A DNA stretch of 64,000 nucleotides, taken from Dyella japonica DSM 16301 (lineage in GTDB: Bacteria; Pseudomonadota; Gammaproteobacteria; Xanthomonadales; Rhodanobacteraceae). The stretch is from positions 62,001-126,000 of the forward strand of contig NZ_JPLA01000043.1 of NCBI RefSeq assembly GCF_001010355.1, written 5' to 3'. This document shows, in pieces, positions 36,685-47,520 of this stretch. Below the pieces are notes generated by a model. The model ran no database searches. It saw only the letters and a program-made list of their open reading frames with translations, and was not told the origin of the DNA. Made by a program: the position numbers and the translations under genes. Each line of letters begins with the position of its first letter. Position 1 is the stretch's first letter.

Positions 36685-38026
36685 ACGCGCGTATCAGATC
36701 GGACAACTCGCGGGTCTTCGCTTCCATCAAACCGGCGTCACCGCGCGACTCCACGTTCAGTCGCAGCAGCGGCTCGGTATTGGAAGAGCGCAGATTAAAG
36801 CGCCAGCTTCCAAAATCCGCGCTGACGCCGTCCACGTGATCGAGCGTCGGCTGTTGTGCGGCAAAGTGCTTGAGCACTTTTGCGACGGCGGCTTTCGCAT
36901 CGGTTACCACGAAATTGATCTCGCCGCTGCATGGGTAGGCCGCCACGCGTTCGGCCAGCATATCGGCCAGTGCCATGCGGGTCTTGGAGACGCGTTCGGC
37001 TACCAGCAGCCACGGAATCATGCCCGAATCGCAATAGGCAAACTCGCGAAAGTAGTGATGGGCGCTCATCTCGCCGCCGTAGATCGCGTCTTCTGCACGC
37101 ATGCGCTCCTTGATGAAGGCATGCCCGGTCTTGCTTTCGACCGGCACGCCGCCGGCCTGCCGGACCATGTCGATCGTGTTCCAGGTCAGGCGCGGATCAT
37201 GGATGATCTTTGAACCGGGATGCTTCTGCAGCAACTGGGCTGCAAGCAGGCCGACGATGTAGTAGCCCTCGATGAATTCGCCCGTCGCATCGAAGAAGAA
37301 GCAGCGATCAAAATCGCCGTCCCAGGCGATACCGAAATCAGCGCCATGCTGGCGGACCGCATCGGCCGTGGCAGCGCGATTCTCAGGCAGCAGCGGATTG
37401 GGAATGCCGTTGGGGAAGCTGCCGTCGGGTTGGTGATGAATCCGGATGAATTCCAGCGGCAGATGCGCATCCAGCAGATCGATCACGCCGCCCGCGCCGC
37501 CATTGCCGGCATTGACCACGACCTTGAGCGGGCGCATGGCCTGCGGATCGACGTACGACAGCAGGTGTTGAATATAGGCGGACTTGTCGTGATCGCGCGT
37601 GACCGATCCCCGCGTCGCCTTGGCCGAACCGAAGGCATTGGCTTCGACCAACTGCTCGATGTCGCGCAATCCGGTATCGCCACTGATGGGGCGCGAGCCT
37701 TCGCGAACCAGCTTCATGCCGTTGTAGTCGATGGGATTGTGGCTTGCGGTCACCATGATCCCGCCCGCCACCTGCCGATGGAAGGTCTGGAAATAGACTT
37801 CCTCGGTGCCGCACAGGCCGATATCGATGGCGTCGCGCCCTTCGTCGTTCAAGCCACGGATGATTGCCTCGGCAAAAACGGGGCTGTCGCGACGGATGTC
37901 AAAGCCGACCACGACGGCGCCCTCGCCAACGGTACGGGCGAATGCACGCCCCAGCCGATAAGCGATGTCCTCGTTCAGTTCGTCCGGCACGCGGCCGCGA
38001 ATGTCATAGGCCTTGAAACACTTCAT
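36683..38026 (-). CDS. xanA: Phosphomannomutase / phosphoglucomutase
   Basis: This alpha-D-phosphohexomutase interconverts 6- and 1-phosphates of mannose and glucose and so feeds both xanB and rmlA. It is 447 residues from the ATG at 38026 (Xanthomonas XanA is 448). The phosphoserine loop TASHNP is at 93-98 (S95), the metal loop DGDFDR at 236-241, the sugar-binding GEMSAHHYF follows, and the phosphate site [12 protein letters not shown] is near the end. It is convergent with xanB, so it is transcribed separately, perhaps with glmS upstream. Confidence 0.95.
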   Translation of the reverse strand: MKCFKAYDIRGRVPDELNEDIAYRLGRAFARTVGEGAVVVGFDIRRDSPVFAEAIIRGLNDEGRDAIDIGLCGTEEVYFQTFHRQVAGGIMVTASHNPIDYNGMKLVREGSRPISGDTGLRDIEQLVEANAFGSAKATRGSVTRDHDKSAYIQHLLSYVDPQAMRPLKVVVNAGNGGAGGVIDLLDAHLPLEFIRIHHQPDGSFPNGIPNPLLPENRAATADAVRQHGADFGIAWDGDFDRCFFFDATGEFIEGYYIVGLLAAQLLQKHPGSKIIHDPRLTWNTIDMVRQAGGVPVESKTGHAFIKERMRAEDAIYGGEMSAHHYFREFAYCDSGMIPWLLVAERVSKTRMALADMLAERVAAYPCSGEINFVVTDAKAAVAKVLKHFAAQQPTLDHVDGVSADFGSWRFNLRSSNTEPLLRLNVESRGDAGLMEAKTRELSDLIRA

Positions 38027-38163
38027 GGAAAGCGACCGCAGGAGTGGAAAGGCGCCATTGTATCGCCTCTGGCGGCGCACTCCTGGGCAACGGGCTCCCC
38101 TTGCGCGAGCAGCAACGCCTGCCCTTCGCAAGGACCGGCAAGCCTCCGGAACGTCATGACTAG

Positions 38164-38181
38164 GCGCACACCGAAGTGCGC
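38164..38181 (-). terminator. Weak hairpin after glmS
   Basis: A 6-bp stem GCGCAC/GTGCGC with a six-base loop lies 10 bases beyond the glmS stop. No T tract follows, so xanA could be reached by read-through from glmS. Confidence 0.3.
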
Positions 38182-38191
38182 GCCCCTGTCG

Positions 38192-40021
38192 TCACTCCAC
38201 CGTCACCGACTTGGCCAGATTGCGCGGCTGGTCCACATCGGTGCCGCGCAGCACGGCCACGTGATAGGCGAGCAGTTGCAGCGGCACGGTGAACACGGCG
38301 GGTGCAATGAAGTCGCCGCCGCCGTTGATGCGCAGTGTGACGCCACGGGCGCCGTTGCCTTCGAGGCTGGCTTCGCCGTCGGCGAACACCAGCAGTTCGC
38401 CGCCGCGGGCGCGCACTTCCTGCAGGTTGGACTTGAGCTTGTCCAGCAGCGGGCCGTTGGGTGCCACGGCGATCACCGGCATGTCCTCATCCACCAGGGC
38501 GAGCGGGCCGTGCTTGAGTTCGCCGGCCGGATAAGCCTCGGCGTGGATGTATGAGATTTCCTTGAGCTTGAGCGAGCCTTCCAACGCGACCGGATACTGC
38601 GCGCCACGCCCGAGGAACAGCGCGTGCTGGCGATGGATGAGGTGCTCGGCCAGCTCGATCACCTGCGGCTCGAGTTTGAGCGCATCTTCCAGGGCGCGCG
38701 GCAGGTGCTGCAGCTGGGCGCACAGATCCACATAGCGGGCGTTGTCCATGCCGCGATGGTGGGCCAGATGCAGCGTCAGCAGGCCGAGCGCGGCGAGCTG
38801 CGTGGTGAAGGCCTTGGTGGAGGCCACGCCGATTTCAGGGCCGGCGCGCGTCATCAGCTTGAGGTCGGCTTCGCGCACGACGGATGATTCGGGCACGTTG
38901 CAGATCGCCAGCGTGCCCAGATAGCCGCGGCGACGGGACTCGCGCATGGCAGCCAGCGTATCGGCCGTTTCGCCGGACTGCGAAATGGCCACGAACAGCG
39001 TGCCATCCGGCACCACGGCTTCGCGATAGCGATATTCGCTGGCCACTTCCACGCTCACCGGCAGGCGTGCGTATTCTTCGATCCAGTACTTGGCGACCAG
39101 GCCCGCGTGATAGCTGGTGCCGCAAGCGATGATGTGCAGGCCACGCACCTTGGCGAGCAGTTCGTCGCCGTCCACGCCGAAGATGTTCGGCAACACGCCA
39201 TGCGGACCGATGCGCGCTTCCAGCGTCGCGGCCACGGCGTGGGGCTGCTCGAAGATTTCCTTCTGCATGTAGTGGCGGTATTCGCCGCGCTCCACCGCGT
39301 CGGCGGAAAGCTCGCTCTCGTGCATGGAACGCTCGACCCGCTGTCCATCGAGATTGAAGATCTCCACCTGGTCGCGGGTGATCTCGGCAACATCGTCTTC
39401 GTCGAGATAGATGATCTTGTTGGTGACCTGGATCAGCGCCTGTGCATCCGAACCCAGGAAGTGCTCGCCGATGCCCACGCCCACCAGCAGCGGCGCGCCG
39501 TGACGTGCGCCGACCACGCGACCGGGCTCCTTGCTGCTGATCACGGCGATCGCGTACGCACCTTCGAGTTCGCGCACGGTGGTCTGCACCGCTTCGCGCA
39601 GGCTCATGCCCGACTGCACATGCTCGTTGATCAGGGCAGCCATCACCTCGGTATCGGTTTCCGAGGTGAACACATGGCCACGCGCTTGCAGATCGGCGCG
39701 CAGCGTTGCGTAGTTCTCGATGATGCCGTTGTGCACCAGGGCGACGCTGCCGGCCATGTGCGGATGCGCGTTCGCCTCGTTGGGGACGCCGTGCGTCGCC
39801 CAGCGCGTATGCGCGATGCCGGTGCCGCCGGGAAACGGATCGGCCAGGTACAGCGACTCCATCTCGCGGACCTTGCCCTTGGCGCGCACGCGCTGGACTT
39901 CGCCTCGATCCAACACAGCCAGGCCCGCTGAATCGTAGCCGCGGTATTCGAGCGCCTTGAGGCCGGCGATGAGCAAGGGGGCCACGTCACGCTGGGCGGC
40001 GGCGGCAACGATTCCACACAT
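38192..40021 (-). CDS. glmS: Glutamine-fructose-6-phosphate aminotransferase (isomerizing)
   Basis: This enzyme makes glucosamine-6-phosphate, the entry to UDP-GlcNAc for peptidoglycan and LPS. It is 609 residues, same as E. coli. The N-terminal nucleophile is Cys2 in MCGIVAAAAQ, with YRGYDSAGLAV and HTRWATHGVPN forming the glutaminase; two SIS domains follow (GTSYHAGLVAKYWIEEYAR, SQSGETADTLAA), ending PRNLAKSVTVE. No glmS ribozyme-like leader is visible, as expected outside Firmicutes. Confidence 0.97.
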   Translation of the reverse strand: MCGIVAAAAQRDVAPLLIAGLKALEYRGYDSAGLAVLDRGEVQRVRAKGKVREMESLYLADPFPGGTGIAHTRWATHGVPNEANAHPHMAGSVALVHNGIIENYATLRADLQARGHVFTSETDTEVMAALINEHVQSGMSLREAVQTTVRELEGAYAIAVISSKEPGRVVGARHGAPLLVGVGIGEHFLGSDAQALIQVTNKIIYLDEDDVAEITRDQVEIFNLDGQRVERSMHESELSADAVERGEYRHYMQKEIFEQPHAVAATLEARIGPHGVLPNIFGVDGDELLAKVRGLHIIACGTSYHAGLVAKYWIEEYARLPVSVEVASEYRYREAVVPDGTLFVAISQSGETADTLAAMRESRRRGYLGTLAICNVPESSVVREADLKLMTRAGPEIGVASTKAFTTQLAALGLLTLHLAHHRGMDNARYVDLCAQLQHLPRALEDALKLEPQVIELAEHLIHRQHALFLGRGAQYPVALEGSLKLKEISYIHAEAYPAGELKHGPLALVDEDMPVIAVAPNGPLLDKLKSNLQEVRARGGELLVFADGEASLEGNGARGVTLRINGGGDFIAPAVFTVPLQLLAYHVAVLRGTDVDQPRNLAKSVTVE

Positions 40022-40159
40022 GAGCTGTTACTCCTTAGAACGAACGCGGCCAGTCACGGTCGCGAAACCGCGACTCTGTACGCAGCCGATTTCAGCAAAC
40101 TTTCATGGCCATGGGCGGTTGATCCGATGGCCTATGCTGGACGCTCTTTCGCCCGGGCT

Positions 40160-41530
<1,371 letters not shown>

Positions 41531-41626
41531 AAAAACTCCTTCCTGTAGGCAGCGGCTGCTTCTTGGCGGCCGCTCGGGAGGACGATGATAACCGAGCGGC
41601 CTGCACCCTTCGCCGGCCCCGGAAAC

Positions 41627-41664
41627 AACGCGGCCCCGGAGCCGTGAGGCGCCGGGGCCGCGTT
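41627..41664 (-). terminator. 13-bp hairpin downstream of the YdcH-family gene
   Basis: Arms 41627-41639 and 41652-41664 are perfectly complementary with a 12-base loop. On the reverse strand the stem is followed by TGTTT, so it most likely ends the YdcH-family transcript and protects cbs from read-through. Confidence 0.65.
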
Positions 41665-41684
41665 CATGCGAAAACGTCGCAGAT

Positions 41685-41912
41685 TCAGTTGATGTGGTGC
41701 GCTCGGCTATCCCACATGCGCTGGAGTCGCTCCTTCGCGTGGAGTTTCTCCTTCTTCATGCCCGATAACGTCATGTCATCGATGGGAAGCACGCCGATTT
41801 CGGCGTCGTGCACCTTGCTGTCGAGTTCTTTGTGATGCTGGTAAAGCCGACGAAATTCGGCGTCGGCCTTCATCAATGCCTCGACATCATCACGCTGCTG
41901 GTTTTCAAACAT
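41685..41912 (-). CDS. YdcH family protein (DUF465)
   Basis: This is a 75-residue, charged, all-helical protein of the DUF465/YdcH family. It shows LMKADAEFRRLYQHHKELD and the family core DMTLSGMKKEKLHAKERLQRM, a predicted helical hairpin. AGAGGAGG lies just before the ATG. It is monocistronic by position, with a hairpin terminator after it. The function of the family is unknown. Confidence 0.9.
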   Translation of the reverse strand: MFENQQRDDVEALMKADAEFRRLYQHHKELDSKVHDAEIGVLPIDDMTLSGMKKEKLHAKERLQRMWDSRAHHIN

Positions 41913-42257
41913 GATGGAACCTCCTCTGAGAGTACGGCGGGACCGTTGGGGGAACCCGCTGACGAGGAATCACGCACACGCACCCGCCATCCATGCCGGT
42001 TGTCCGGTCCATGGAGATCGATGAAGGAGGAAGGTTGGGCGCATGACTCACGTCGGTGACCCAGGCGCGGAGATGCCCCTGGGAACTTGACCCTACTCCC
42101 CGATCTGGGGTCATGCAAGCGTCATATACGCCGCAGGAAATACCGGAACTTTCCTAAAAAAGGCTGCCAGAACAGTCTTTTGCACAAGGCCAACGCAGGC
42201 GTCGCGAAATTTGAACAGAGCGCCTCGCCACGGGCGATGTCTCAACCGGCTGCGGAC
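41913..42257. other. 345-base gene-free stretch
   Basis: This stretch lies upstream of the YdcH-family gene and downstream of the coiled-coil gene, both on the reverse strand. It contains a small CCCCGATCTGGGG palindrome near 42097 and short A-rich runs, and should hold the YdcH promoter. I see no coding sequence or RNA gene. Confidence 0.4.
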
Positions 42258-42288
42258 AAAAAAGAGGCCGGCGGAATCACCGCCGGCC
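42258..42288 (-). terminator. Rho-independent terminator of the DUF4398 pair
   Basis: A 9-bp perfect stem (GGCCGGCGG / CCGCCGGCC, 42266-42274 and 42280-42288) with a five-base loop is followed on the reverse strand by TCTTTTTT. Confidence 0.88.
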
Positions 42289-42313
42289 CCCTTCACACCC
42301 GCATGGTCAGGAG

Positions 42314-42928
42314 TTACTTGCCCTGATCCTTGTTGGTCGTGCTGTCGCCCTGCATCTGCTGGCGCATGGCGCGAGCAGCCTGGGCCGCGAGGTCCGCCTG
42401 CTTCTTGGCGGCATTGGCGACCTTGGCCTGGGCGGCGGCCAGTTTCTTGGCCTGGTCGGCCTGGGCCTGGGCCTGGGCGGCGGCTTCAGCGCCTGCAGCG
42501 AGCTGGCGGGCCGATTCCTCCTGCGCGGCCTGGTATTGCAGGCGCTGGCGTTCCAGCTCGCGACGGGCCATTTCCGTTTCGCGGCGGCTGCCGTCGAGCT
42601 GGATCTGGTCGTGTTCGCGATCGAGCTTGCCGATCTGCAGCTGGGCATCCTGCAGCTGGGCCGTGGCGCGGGCCAGATCGACCCGGCGCTCGGCGATGTA
42701 AAGCGCATGCGTGCGATCGCGCGAGCGGGCCTGGGCCAGCTGGTTCACGGCGTCGCGGGCGCGCGCCTGCTCGGCCTGGGCATAGGTGCCGATCGACGGG
42801 TCGCTGGAGAGCTGGTCGAGGCTGTTGCTGAGCCGGGCCACGTCCATGTCGTCCTTGGCCGCATGAACGCTGCCTACGGCGGCCACTGCGAACAGCAGCG
42901 TCGAAAGGCGGAGGGTCAGATGTTTCAT
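42314..42928 (-). CDS. Secreted coiled-coil protein partnered with DUF4398 lipoprotein
   Basis: This 204-residue protein has a signal peptide (cleavage likely after VHA, residue 23) and then an almost fully helical, alanine/glutamine-rich body with repeated AQAQAQADQAKKLAAAQAKV segments, so a periplasmic coiled coil is expected. Proteins of this type follow DUF4398 lipoproteins and sometimes end in an OmpA peptidoglycan-binding domain; that domain is absent here. The start overlaps the lipoprotein stop (ATGA). The function is unknown; an envelope-spanning or structural role is an inference. Confidence 0.8.
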   Translation of the reverse strand: MKHLTLRLSTLLFAVAAVGSVHAAKDDMDVARLSNSLDQLSSDPSIGTYAQAEQARARDAVNQLAQARSRDRTHALYIAERRVDLARATAQLQDAQLQIGKLDREHDQIQLDGSRRETEMARRELERQRLQYQAAQEESARQLAAGAEAAAQAQAQADQAKKLAAAQAKVANAAKKQADLAAQAARAMRQQMQGDSTTNKDQGK

Positions 42929-43524
42929 TGATGGCCTCCTTGGTCAGTGCTCGACGCAGGCGCAGGCTGGTCGGGATTGGGATTCTGCGGGTAGGTCTGG
43001 AAGCCCTGCCCCTGCGGCACGGGTTCGCCCAGTGCGGAACTCGGCGGCGCCGGCATATCGCCGGTCTGCTGCTGTTGCGGCAGGCCGGACGCCTGGCTCT
43101 GGTTCTGCTGTTGCTGGTCGGCCAGAGACTGGTCGATCTGCTCGCGCAGCTGCTGGTTCGCCGAGGTCTTGTTCTGGATCTGCGCCCGGGCGGCGCCCAG
43201 GCGGGCCTTGGTGCGGGCCAGTTCGGCGCTGGCCCGGGCCTCGTCGGCCAGTTGGACGGCGTCGTCGTAGTCGCGTTTGGCTACCGCGTTCTGGGCCTGC
43301 TGGAACTTGTCCTGGGCGTTGCCCAGGTCGATCGGGTCGTAGACCGCGGCGTCGGCATCACGTGCCGCCTGCAGCTGCATCTGCGCCTGATTCATGACCC
43401 CGTCCGGCGGCGGCGCGGACGCGCAGCCCGCCAGCGCCAGCGTCATGGCCAGCGCCAGGGTGGAGACCGTCAGGCGCGCGAACTGGGGTCGCGGCCGTGG
43501 CGGGGAAAAGATGTGCACCATCAC
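42925..43524 (-). CDS. DUF4398 domain lipoprotein
   Basis: This 199-residue lipoprotein has lipobox LALAGC with the lipidated cysteine at 34. The DUF4398 helical core is MNQAQMQLQAARDADAAVYD through VQLADEARASAELARTKA, followed by a Q/N/P-rich low-complexity tail that probably extends away from the membrane. It is translationally coupled with the coiled-coil protein. The start may be the first or second Met of MMVHIF. Confidence 0.85.
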   Translation of the reverse strand: MMVHIFSPPRPRPQFARLTVSTLALAMTLALAGCASAPPPDGVMNQAQMQLQAARDADAAVYDPIDLGNAQDKFQQAQNAVAKRDYDDAVQLADEARASAELARTKARLGAARAQIQNKTSANQQLREQIDQSLADQQQQNQSQASGLPQQQQTGDMPAPPSSALGEPVPQGQGFQTYPQNPNPDQPAPASSTDQGGHQ

Positions 43525-43604
43525 TCAGTCCTCTCAGAGTGTCACAGCGTATTGTGGGCGGGCATAATCCACTTTAGCAATGCGCACGGAACTAGGGGAT
43601 TCGA

Positions 43605-44723
43605 GTGGACATTGGTTATTTCCTCAAGCTAATGGTTGACAAGGGCGCGTCGGATATGTTCCTGACGACGGGCGCCCCTGTGAACATTAAGGTCGAGGGC
43701 AAGCTTTACCCGCTGGGCAATACCGGCCTGCCGAGCGGCATGGTCAAGAAAATCGCCTATTCGCTGATGGACGAGGGCCAGGTACCGCAGTTCGAGCGCG
43801 ACCTGGAGCTGAACATGGCGCTGGCGGTGAAGGAAGCCGGCCGTTTCCGCATCAACGTGTTCAAGCAGCGCGGCGAAGTGGGCATGGTCATCCGTGCCAT
43901 CAAGAGCGAAATCCCCAGCATCGACCAGCTGCAGCTGCCGAGCATCTTCCGTGAGCTGATCATGGAACCGCGCGGGCTGATCCTGGTGGTGGGCGCCACC
44001 GGCTCGGGCAAGTCGACCACCCTGGCGGCGATGATCGATCACCGCAACCAGAATTCCTCGGGCCACATCCTCACCATCGAGGACCCGATCGAATACCTGC
44101 ACCGCCACAAGAAATCCATCGTCAACCAGCGCGAAGTCGGCCTGGACACGCACAGCTATCACGAAGCCCTGCGCAACGCGATGCGTGAGGCGCCGGACGT
44201 GATCATGATCGGCGAAATCCGCGATACCGACACCATGGAAGCGGCCATCGCGTTCTCCGAAACCGGGCACTTGTGCCTGGCGACGCTGCACTCGAACAAC
44301 GCCGACCAGACGCTGGAACGCATCCTCAACTTCTTCCCCGAATCGGCGCACAAGAACGTGCTGATGAACCTCGCGCTCAACCTGCGCGCGGTGATCAGCC
44401 AGCGCCTGGTGATCGGCAAGGACGGTCGCCGCCTGCCGGCCACCGAGGTGCTGCTCAACACGCCGCTGATCCGCGACATGATTCGCCGCGGCCAGGTGCA
44501 CGACGTGAAGGAAGCGATGGACCGCAGCTTGCAGGAAGGCATGCGCACCTTCGACCAGTCGCTGTATCGCCTCTACAAGGAAGGCCGCATCGAGCTGGAA
44601 GAAGCGCTCAACAAGGCCGACTCGCGCGATGGTCTGGCGCTCAAGGTGCGCCTGTCCGACAGCGGCGGGAATGCGGAAAGCACCGAGCTGGCGGGTAATG
44701 ACCCGTACGGGCTGGGCTTCTAA
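43605..44723 (+). CDS. pilU: PilT/PilU family type IV pilus ATPase (PilU-like)
   Basis: This is a cytoplasmic hexameric ATPase of the pilus retraction family. It is 372 residues from GTG 43605, with AGGGG nearby. Walker A GATGSGKS is at 130-137; HILTIEDPIEYLH, the Asp-box GEIRDTDTM and CLATLHSNNADQTLERI are all present. The N-terminus (YFLKLMVDKGASDMFLTTG) and the long tail after DSRDGLALKVRLSD are PilU-like rather than PilT-like. It stands alone with no pilT or pil operon beside it, so the symbol is tentative. Confidence 0.85.
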   Translation: MDIGYFLKLMVDKGASDMFLTTGAPVNIKVEGKLYPLGNTGLPSGMVKKIAYSLMDEGQVPQFERDLELNMALAVKEAGRFRINVFKQRGEVGMVIRAIKSEIPSIDQLQLPSIFRELIMEPRGLILVVGATGSGKSTTLAAMIDHRNQNSSGHILTIEDPIEYLHRHKKSIVNQREVGLDTHSYHEALRNAMREAPDVIMIGEIRDTDTMEAAIAFSETGHLCLATLHSNNADQTLERILNFFPESAHKNVLMNLALNLRAVISQRLVIGKDGRRLPATEVLLNTPLIRDMIRRGQVHDVKEAMDRSLQEGMRTFDQSLYRLYKEGRIELEEALNKADSRDGLALKVRLSDSGGNAESTELAGNDPYGLGF

Positions 44724-44754
44724 GCGGCACAGCCGCGTAGAAGAGTCCAACTCA

Positions 44755-44856
44755 CCTCACCGTCATTCCGGCGAAAGCCGGAATCCAGCGACTTTAGGCT
44801 TTTCGCCGCCCGTGCAAAGGCACTGGATTCCGGCTTTCGCCGGAATGACGGTGAGG
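44755..44856. repeat. 34-bp perfect inverted repeat, REP-like element
   Basis: Arms 44755-44788 and 44823-44856 are perfectly complementary around a 34-base centre. Each arm also contains a short palindrome TTCCGGC-GAAA-GCCGGAA. This motif is common as a dispersed palindromic element in GC-rich proteobacteria. It lies between two convergent genes. Confidence 0.85.
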
Positions 44857-44924
44857 GGTTATCCGGCCGCCGCAGCAGCGACCTTTCGCCGGAATGACGG
44901 TGAGGGGTAATCAGGCCGCCGCAG
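44834..44924. repeat. 42-base direct duplication overlapping the 3' end of the GST gene
   Basis: Copies 44834-44875 and 44883-44924 match at 40 of 42 bases. Each contains half of the palindromic repeat plus GGCCGCCGCAG, which in the second copy is the last codons of the GST gene. A segment spanning repeat and gene end was therefore duplicated. Confidence 0.85.
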
Positions 44925-45576
44925 GCGCGTCCGGTTGCGCTTCCGGCGCCGCCCGCTGGAACGCCGGCAGTTCTTCGCAGGCCGCGTGGATGCGACGGAT
45001 CGTCGGGTAATCCTCCATCGGCAACTTCCAGCGCACCGCGTTATAGACCTGCGGCACCAGGCACGCATCGGCCATGCCGGGCGTATCGCCATGGCAGAAC
45101 CGGCCGGTCGCCACGTTGCCGGCCAGCATCGACTCCATCGCCTGCAAGCCCAGACTGATCCAGTGGCGCGACCATACGCCCTTGGTGGCGTCGTCCACCC
45201 CAAGCTGTGAGCTCAGGTACTGCAGCACCCGAAGGTTTCCCAGCGGATGCAGGTCGCAGGCGATGACCTGCGACAAGGCACGGACGCGCGCCCGCCCGAC
45301 CGGGTCCGACGGCAGCAGCGGCGGCTCGGGACGGGTTTCGTCCAGGTATTCCATGATGGCCATGGACTGGGTGAACACCCGGCCGCCATCGACCAAGGCA
45401 GGCACCAGCTCCTGCGGGTTCAATGCCTGGTAGTCCGGCAGATGCTGCTCGCCGCCCTGGTTCACCAGGTGTACGGCTTCGGACTCGTACGGCAAACCCT
45501 TGAGGTTCAAGGCGATGCGCACGCGGTGGGCGGCGCTGGAGCGCCAGTAGCCGTACAGCACCAGATCCTGCCCCAT
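44911..45576 (-). CDS. maiA: Maleylacetoacetate isomerase / zeta-class glutathione S-transferase
   Basis: This GSH-dependent enzyme isomerises maleylacetoacetate in tyrosine degradation, or acts as a general GST of that class. It is 221 residues from ATG 45576, chosen because GGAGG lies seven bases upstream; a start ten codons earlier is less likely. The zeta signature is YGYWRSSAAHRVRIALNLKG (8-27) with the catalytic serines 13/14, and PALVDGGRVFTQSMAIMEYL contains the GSH-binding Gln-Ser. The last codons (P-A-A-A) lie inside a duplicated repeat, so the C-terminus may be recent. Confidence 0.9.
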   Translation of the reverse strand: MGQDLVLYGYWRSSAAHRVRIALNLKGLPYESEAVHLVNQGGEQHLPDYQALNPQELVPALVDGGRVFTQSMAIMEYLDETRPEPPLLPSDPVGRARVRALSQVIACDLHPLGNLRVLQYLSSQLGVDDATKGVWSRHWISLGLQAMESMLAGNVATGRFCHGDTPGMADACLVPQVYNAVRWKLPMEDYPTIRRIHAACEELPAFQRAAPEAQPDAPAAA

Positions 45577-45709
45577 ACCCGTTCCTCCGGCCAAAGTGAG
45601 ATTCATAGGATACCTGTCATACGGTTTGCATCACTGCGAAGCGGGCGGGACAATAGGCGGTTCGCGCCCAAGGGCGCCGCATTCATGAATCCAACCAGGG
45701 AGTTCCGCC

Positions 45710-46888
45710 GTGTCCGTTACCCGCATGAGCGATCTTGATCTGCGCGGCAAGCGCGTGCTGATTCGCGAAGATCTGAACGTACCGATCGAGAACGGCCGGA
45801 TCACCTCCACCCAGCGCCTCGACGCGGCGCTGCCCACGCTCAAGGCCGCGCGCGATGCCGGCGCCAAGGTGATGGTGCTCTCGCATCTGGGCCGTCCGAA
45901 GGAAGGCCAGTTCGACGCCGAGTCCTCGCTGGCGCCGGTCGCCAAGTGGCTGGGCGACAAGCTGGGCCAGCCGGTCCGCCTGGTCGCCGACTACCTCGAC
46001 GGCGTCGATGTCGCCGAAGGCGAGGTGGTGGTGCTCGAGAATTGCCGCATGAACGTCGGCGAAGGCAAGGACGACGACGCGCTGTCCAAGAAGTACGCCG
46101 CGCTGTGCGACATCTTCGTGATGGACGCCTTCGGCACCGCGCATCGAGCGCAGGCGTCCACCCATGGCGTGATCAAGTTTGCCCCGATTGCCGCCGCCGG
46201 CCCGCTGCTGTCGGCCGAGCTGGACGCGCTGGGCAAGGCGCTGGAACAGCCTGCCCGCCCGCTGCTGGCCATCGTTGCCGGCTCCAAGGTGTCGACCAAG
46301 CTCACCCTGCTGGAAAACCTGATCGGCAAGGTCGACCAGCTGATCGTGGGCGGCGGCATCGCCAATACGTTCATCGCGGCCATGGGTTATTCGGTGGGCA
46401 ACTCGCTGTATGAGCCCGACCTCATCGGTGCCGCCAAGAAAGTCATCGCCGACGCCAAGCGCCGCAACGCGGACGTGCCGCTGCCGGTGGATGTGGTCGT
46501 CGCGCCGGAGTTCTCCGCGCATGCGCCCGCCACGGTCAAGCCGGTGGACGAAGTGAAGGACGGCGAGCTGATCCTCGATATCGGTCCTGAAACCGCGCGC
46601 CGCTATGCCGAGATGATCGCCAAGGCCGGCACGGTGGTGTGGAACGGTCCGGTCGGCGTGTTCGAATTCGACGCCTTCGGCCATGGCACCGAGACGCTGG
46701 CCCGCGCCGTGGCCGGTTCGCCTGCGTTCTCGATCGCCGGTGGTGGCGACACGCTGGCGGCGGTGGACAAGTACGGCATCGAAAAGGATGTGTCGTATAT
46801 CTCCACCGGCGGCGGCGCCTTCCTCGAATTCCTCGAAGGCAAGGAGCTGCCGGCCGTGGCCGCGCTCAAGGCACGTGCGGGCAAGTAA
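45710..46888 (+). CDS. pgk: Phosphoglycerate kinase
   Basis: This enzyme transfers phosphate between 1,3-bisphosphoglycerate and ADP in glycolysis and gluconeogenesis. It is 392 residues, usual length. The start is GTG 45710 (an ATG at 45725 is possible). Signatures are [50 protein letters not shown] and the C-terminal [14 protein letters not shown]. The HAD phosphatase start overlaps its stop by one base. Confidence 0.97.
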   Translation: MSVTRMSDLDLRGKRVLIREDLNVPIENGRITSTQRLDAALPTLKAARDAGAKVMVLSHLGRPKEGQFDAESSLAPVAKWLGDKLGQPVRLVADYLDGVDVAEGEVVVLENCRMNVGEGKDDDALSKKYAALCDIFVMDAFGTAHRAQASTHGVIKFAPIAAAGPLLSAELDALGKALEQPARPLLAIVAGSKVSTKLTLLENLIGKVDQLIVGGGIANTFIAAMGYSVGNSLYEPDLIGAAKKVIADAKRRNADVPLPVDVVVAPEFSAHAPATVKPVDEVKDGELILDIGPETARRYAEMIAKAGTVVWNGPVGVFEFDAFGHGTETLARAVAGSPAFSIAGGGDTLAAVDKYGIEKDVSYISTGGGAFLEFLEGKELPAVAALKARAGK

Positions 46889-47520
46889 TGCTTTGTCTGT
46901 TTGATCTCGATGGCACGCTGATCGATTCGGAGATCGGCATCCTGGGCTGCGTCCGCCATGCACTGACGCAGCTGGGCGTGGAACATCCCGCACAGCTGCG
47001 CCACTGGATCGGTCCGCCGCTGCGGCACAGCTTTGCGCCGCTGCTGGACCACGATCACGATCGCATCGAACAGGCGGTGGAGTTCTACCACGAGCGATTC
47101 CACTCAATCGGCTGGCAGGAACACTCGGTCTATCCCGGCATCGAAGCGATGATCGAGCGGGTGCAGGCGGCGGGGCATACGCTTGCCGTCGTTACCAGCA
47201 AGCCGGAACGGCATGCGCGACCGATCATCGAACACCTGCCGTTCGGCACCGCGTTCAGCCGTCTATATGGCCCGGACCCGAGCAGCCCGCATAGCGAGAA
47301 GGCCACGATGATCGCCGCTGCGCTGGCCGATTTCGGCGCCGAGCCGGAACAGGCCGTGATGATCGGCGACCGCCATTTCGATATCGATGGGGCGGTGGCC
47401 AATCGCGTGCGCGGCATCGGCGTGCTGTGGGGTTTCGGCAGCCGCGCGGAGCTGGAAAAGGCCGGTGCGGATGAATTGGCTCACGACCCGGGACATCTGG
47501 CGCAACTCCTCACCTTGTAG
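46888..47520 (+). CDS. HAD-superfamily phosphatase (phosphoglycolate phosphatase-like)
   Basis: This HAD hydrolase is 210 residues from the ATG overlapping the pgk stop. Motif I is DLDGT (6-10), motif II VTSKP, motif III lysine in SEKATMIAAAL and motif IV GDRHFDIDGA. The cap is of the alpha-helical C1 type, as in Gph and related 5'-nucleotidases. The substrate is uncertain; phosphoglycolate or another small phosphate is likely. The last two sense codons and the TAG stop lie inside a 28-bp inverted repeat. Confidence 0.88.
   Translation: MLCLFDLDGTLIDSEIGILGCVRHALTQLGVEHPAQLRHWIGPPLRHSFAPLLDHDHDRIEQAVEFYHERFHSIGWQEHSVYPGIEAMIERVQAAGHTLAVVTSKPERHARPIIEHLPFGTAFSRLYGPDPSSPHSEKATMIAAALADFGAEPEQAVMIGDRHFDIDGAVANRVRGIGVLWGFGSRAELEKAGADELAHDPGHLAQLLTL

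Noticed and set aside
38192..40159. Possible glmS riboswitch/ribozyme ahead of glmS
   Set aside because: Only 138 bases separate glmS from cbs, and no ribozyme core is visible; the element belongs mainly to Firmicutes.
44755..44924. Repeats near the GST gene as a short CRISPR array
   Set aside because: The units are palindromic in opposite orientations with unequal spacing, and no cas gene is present.
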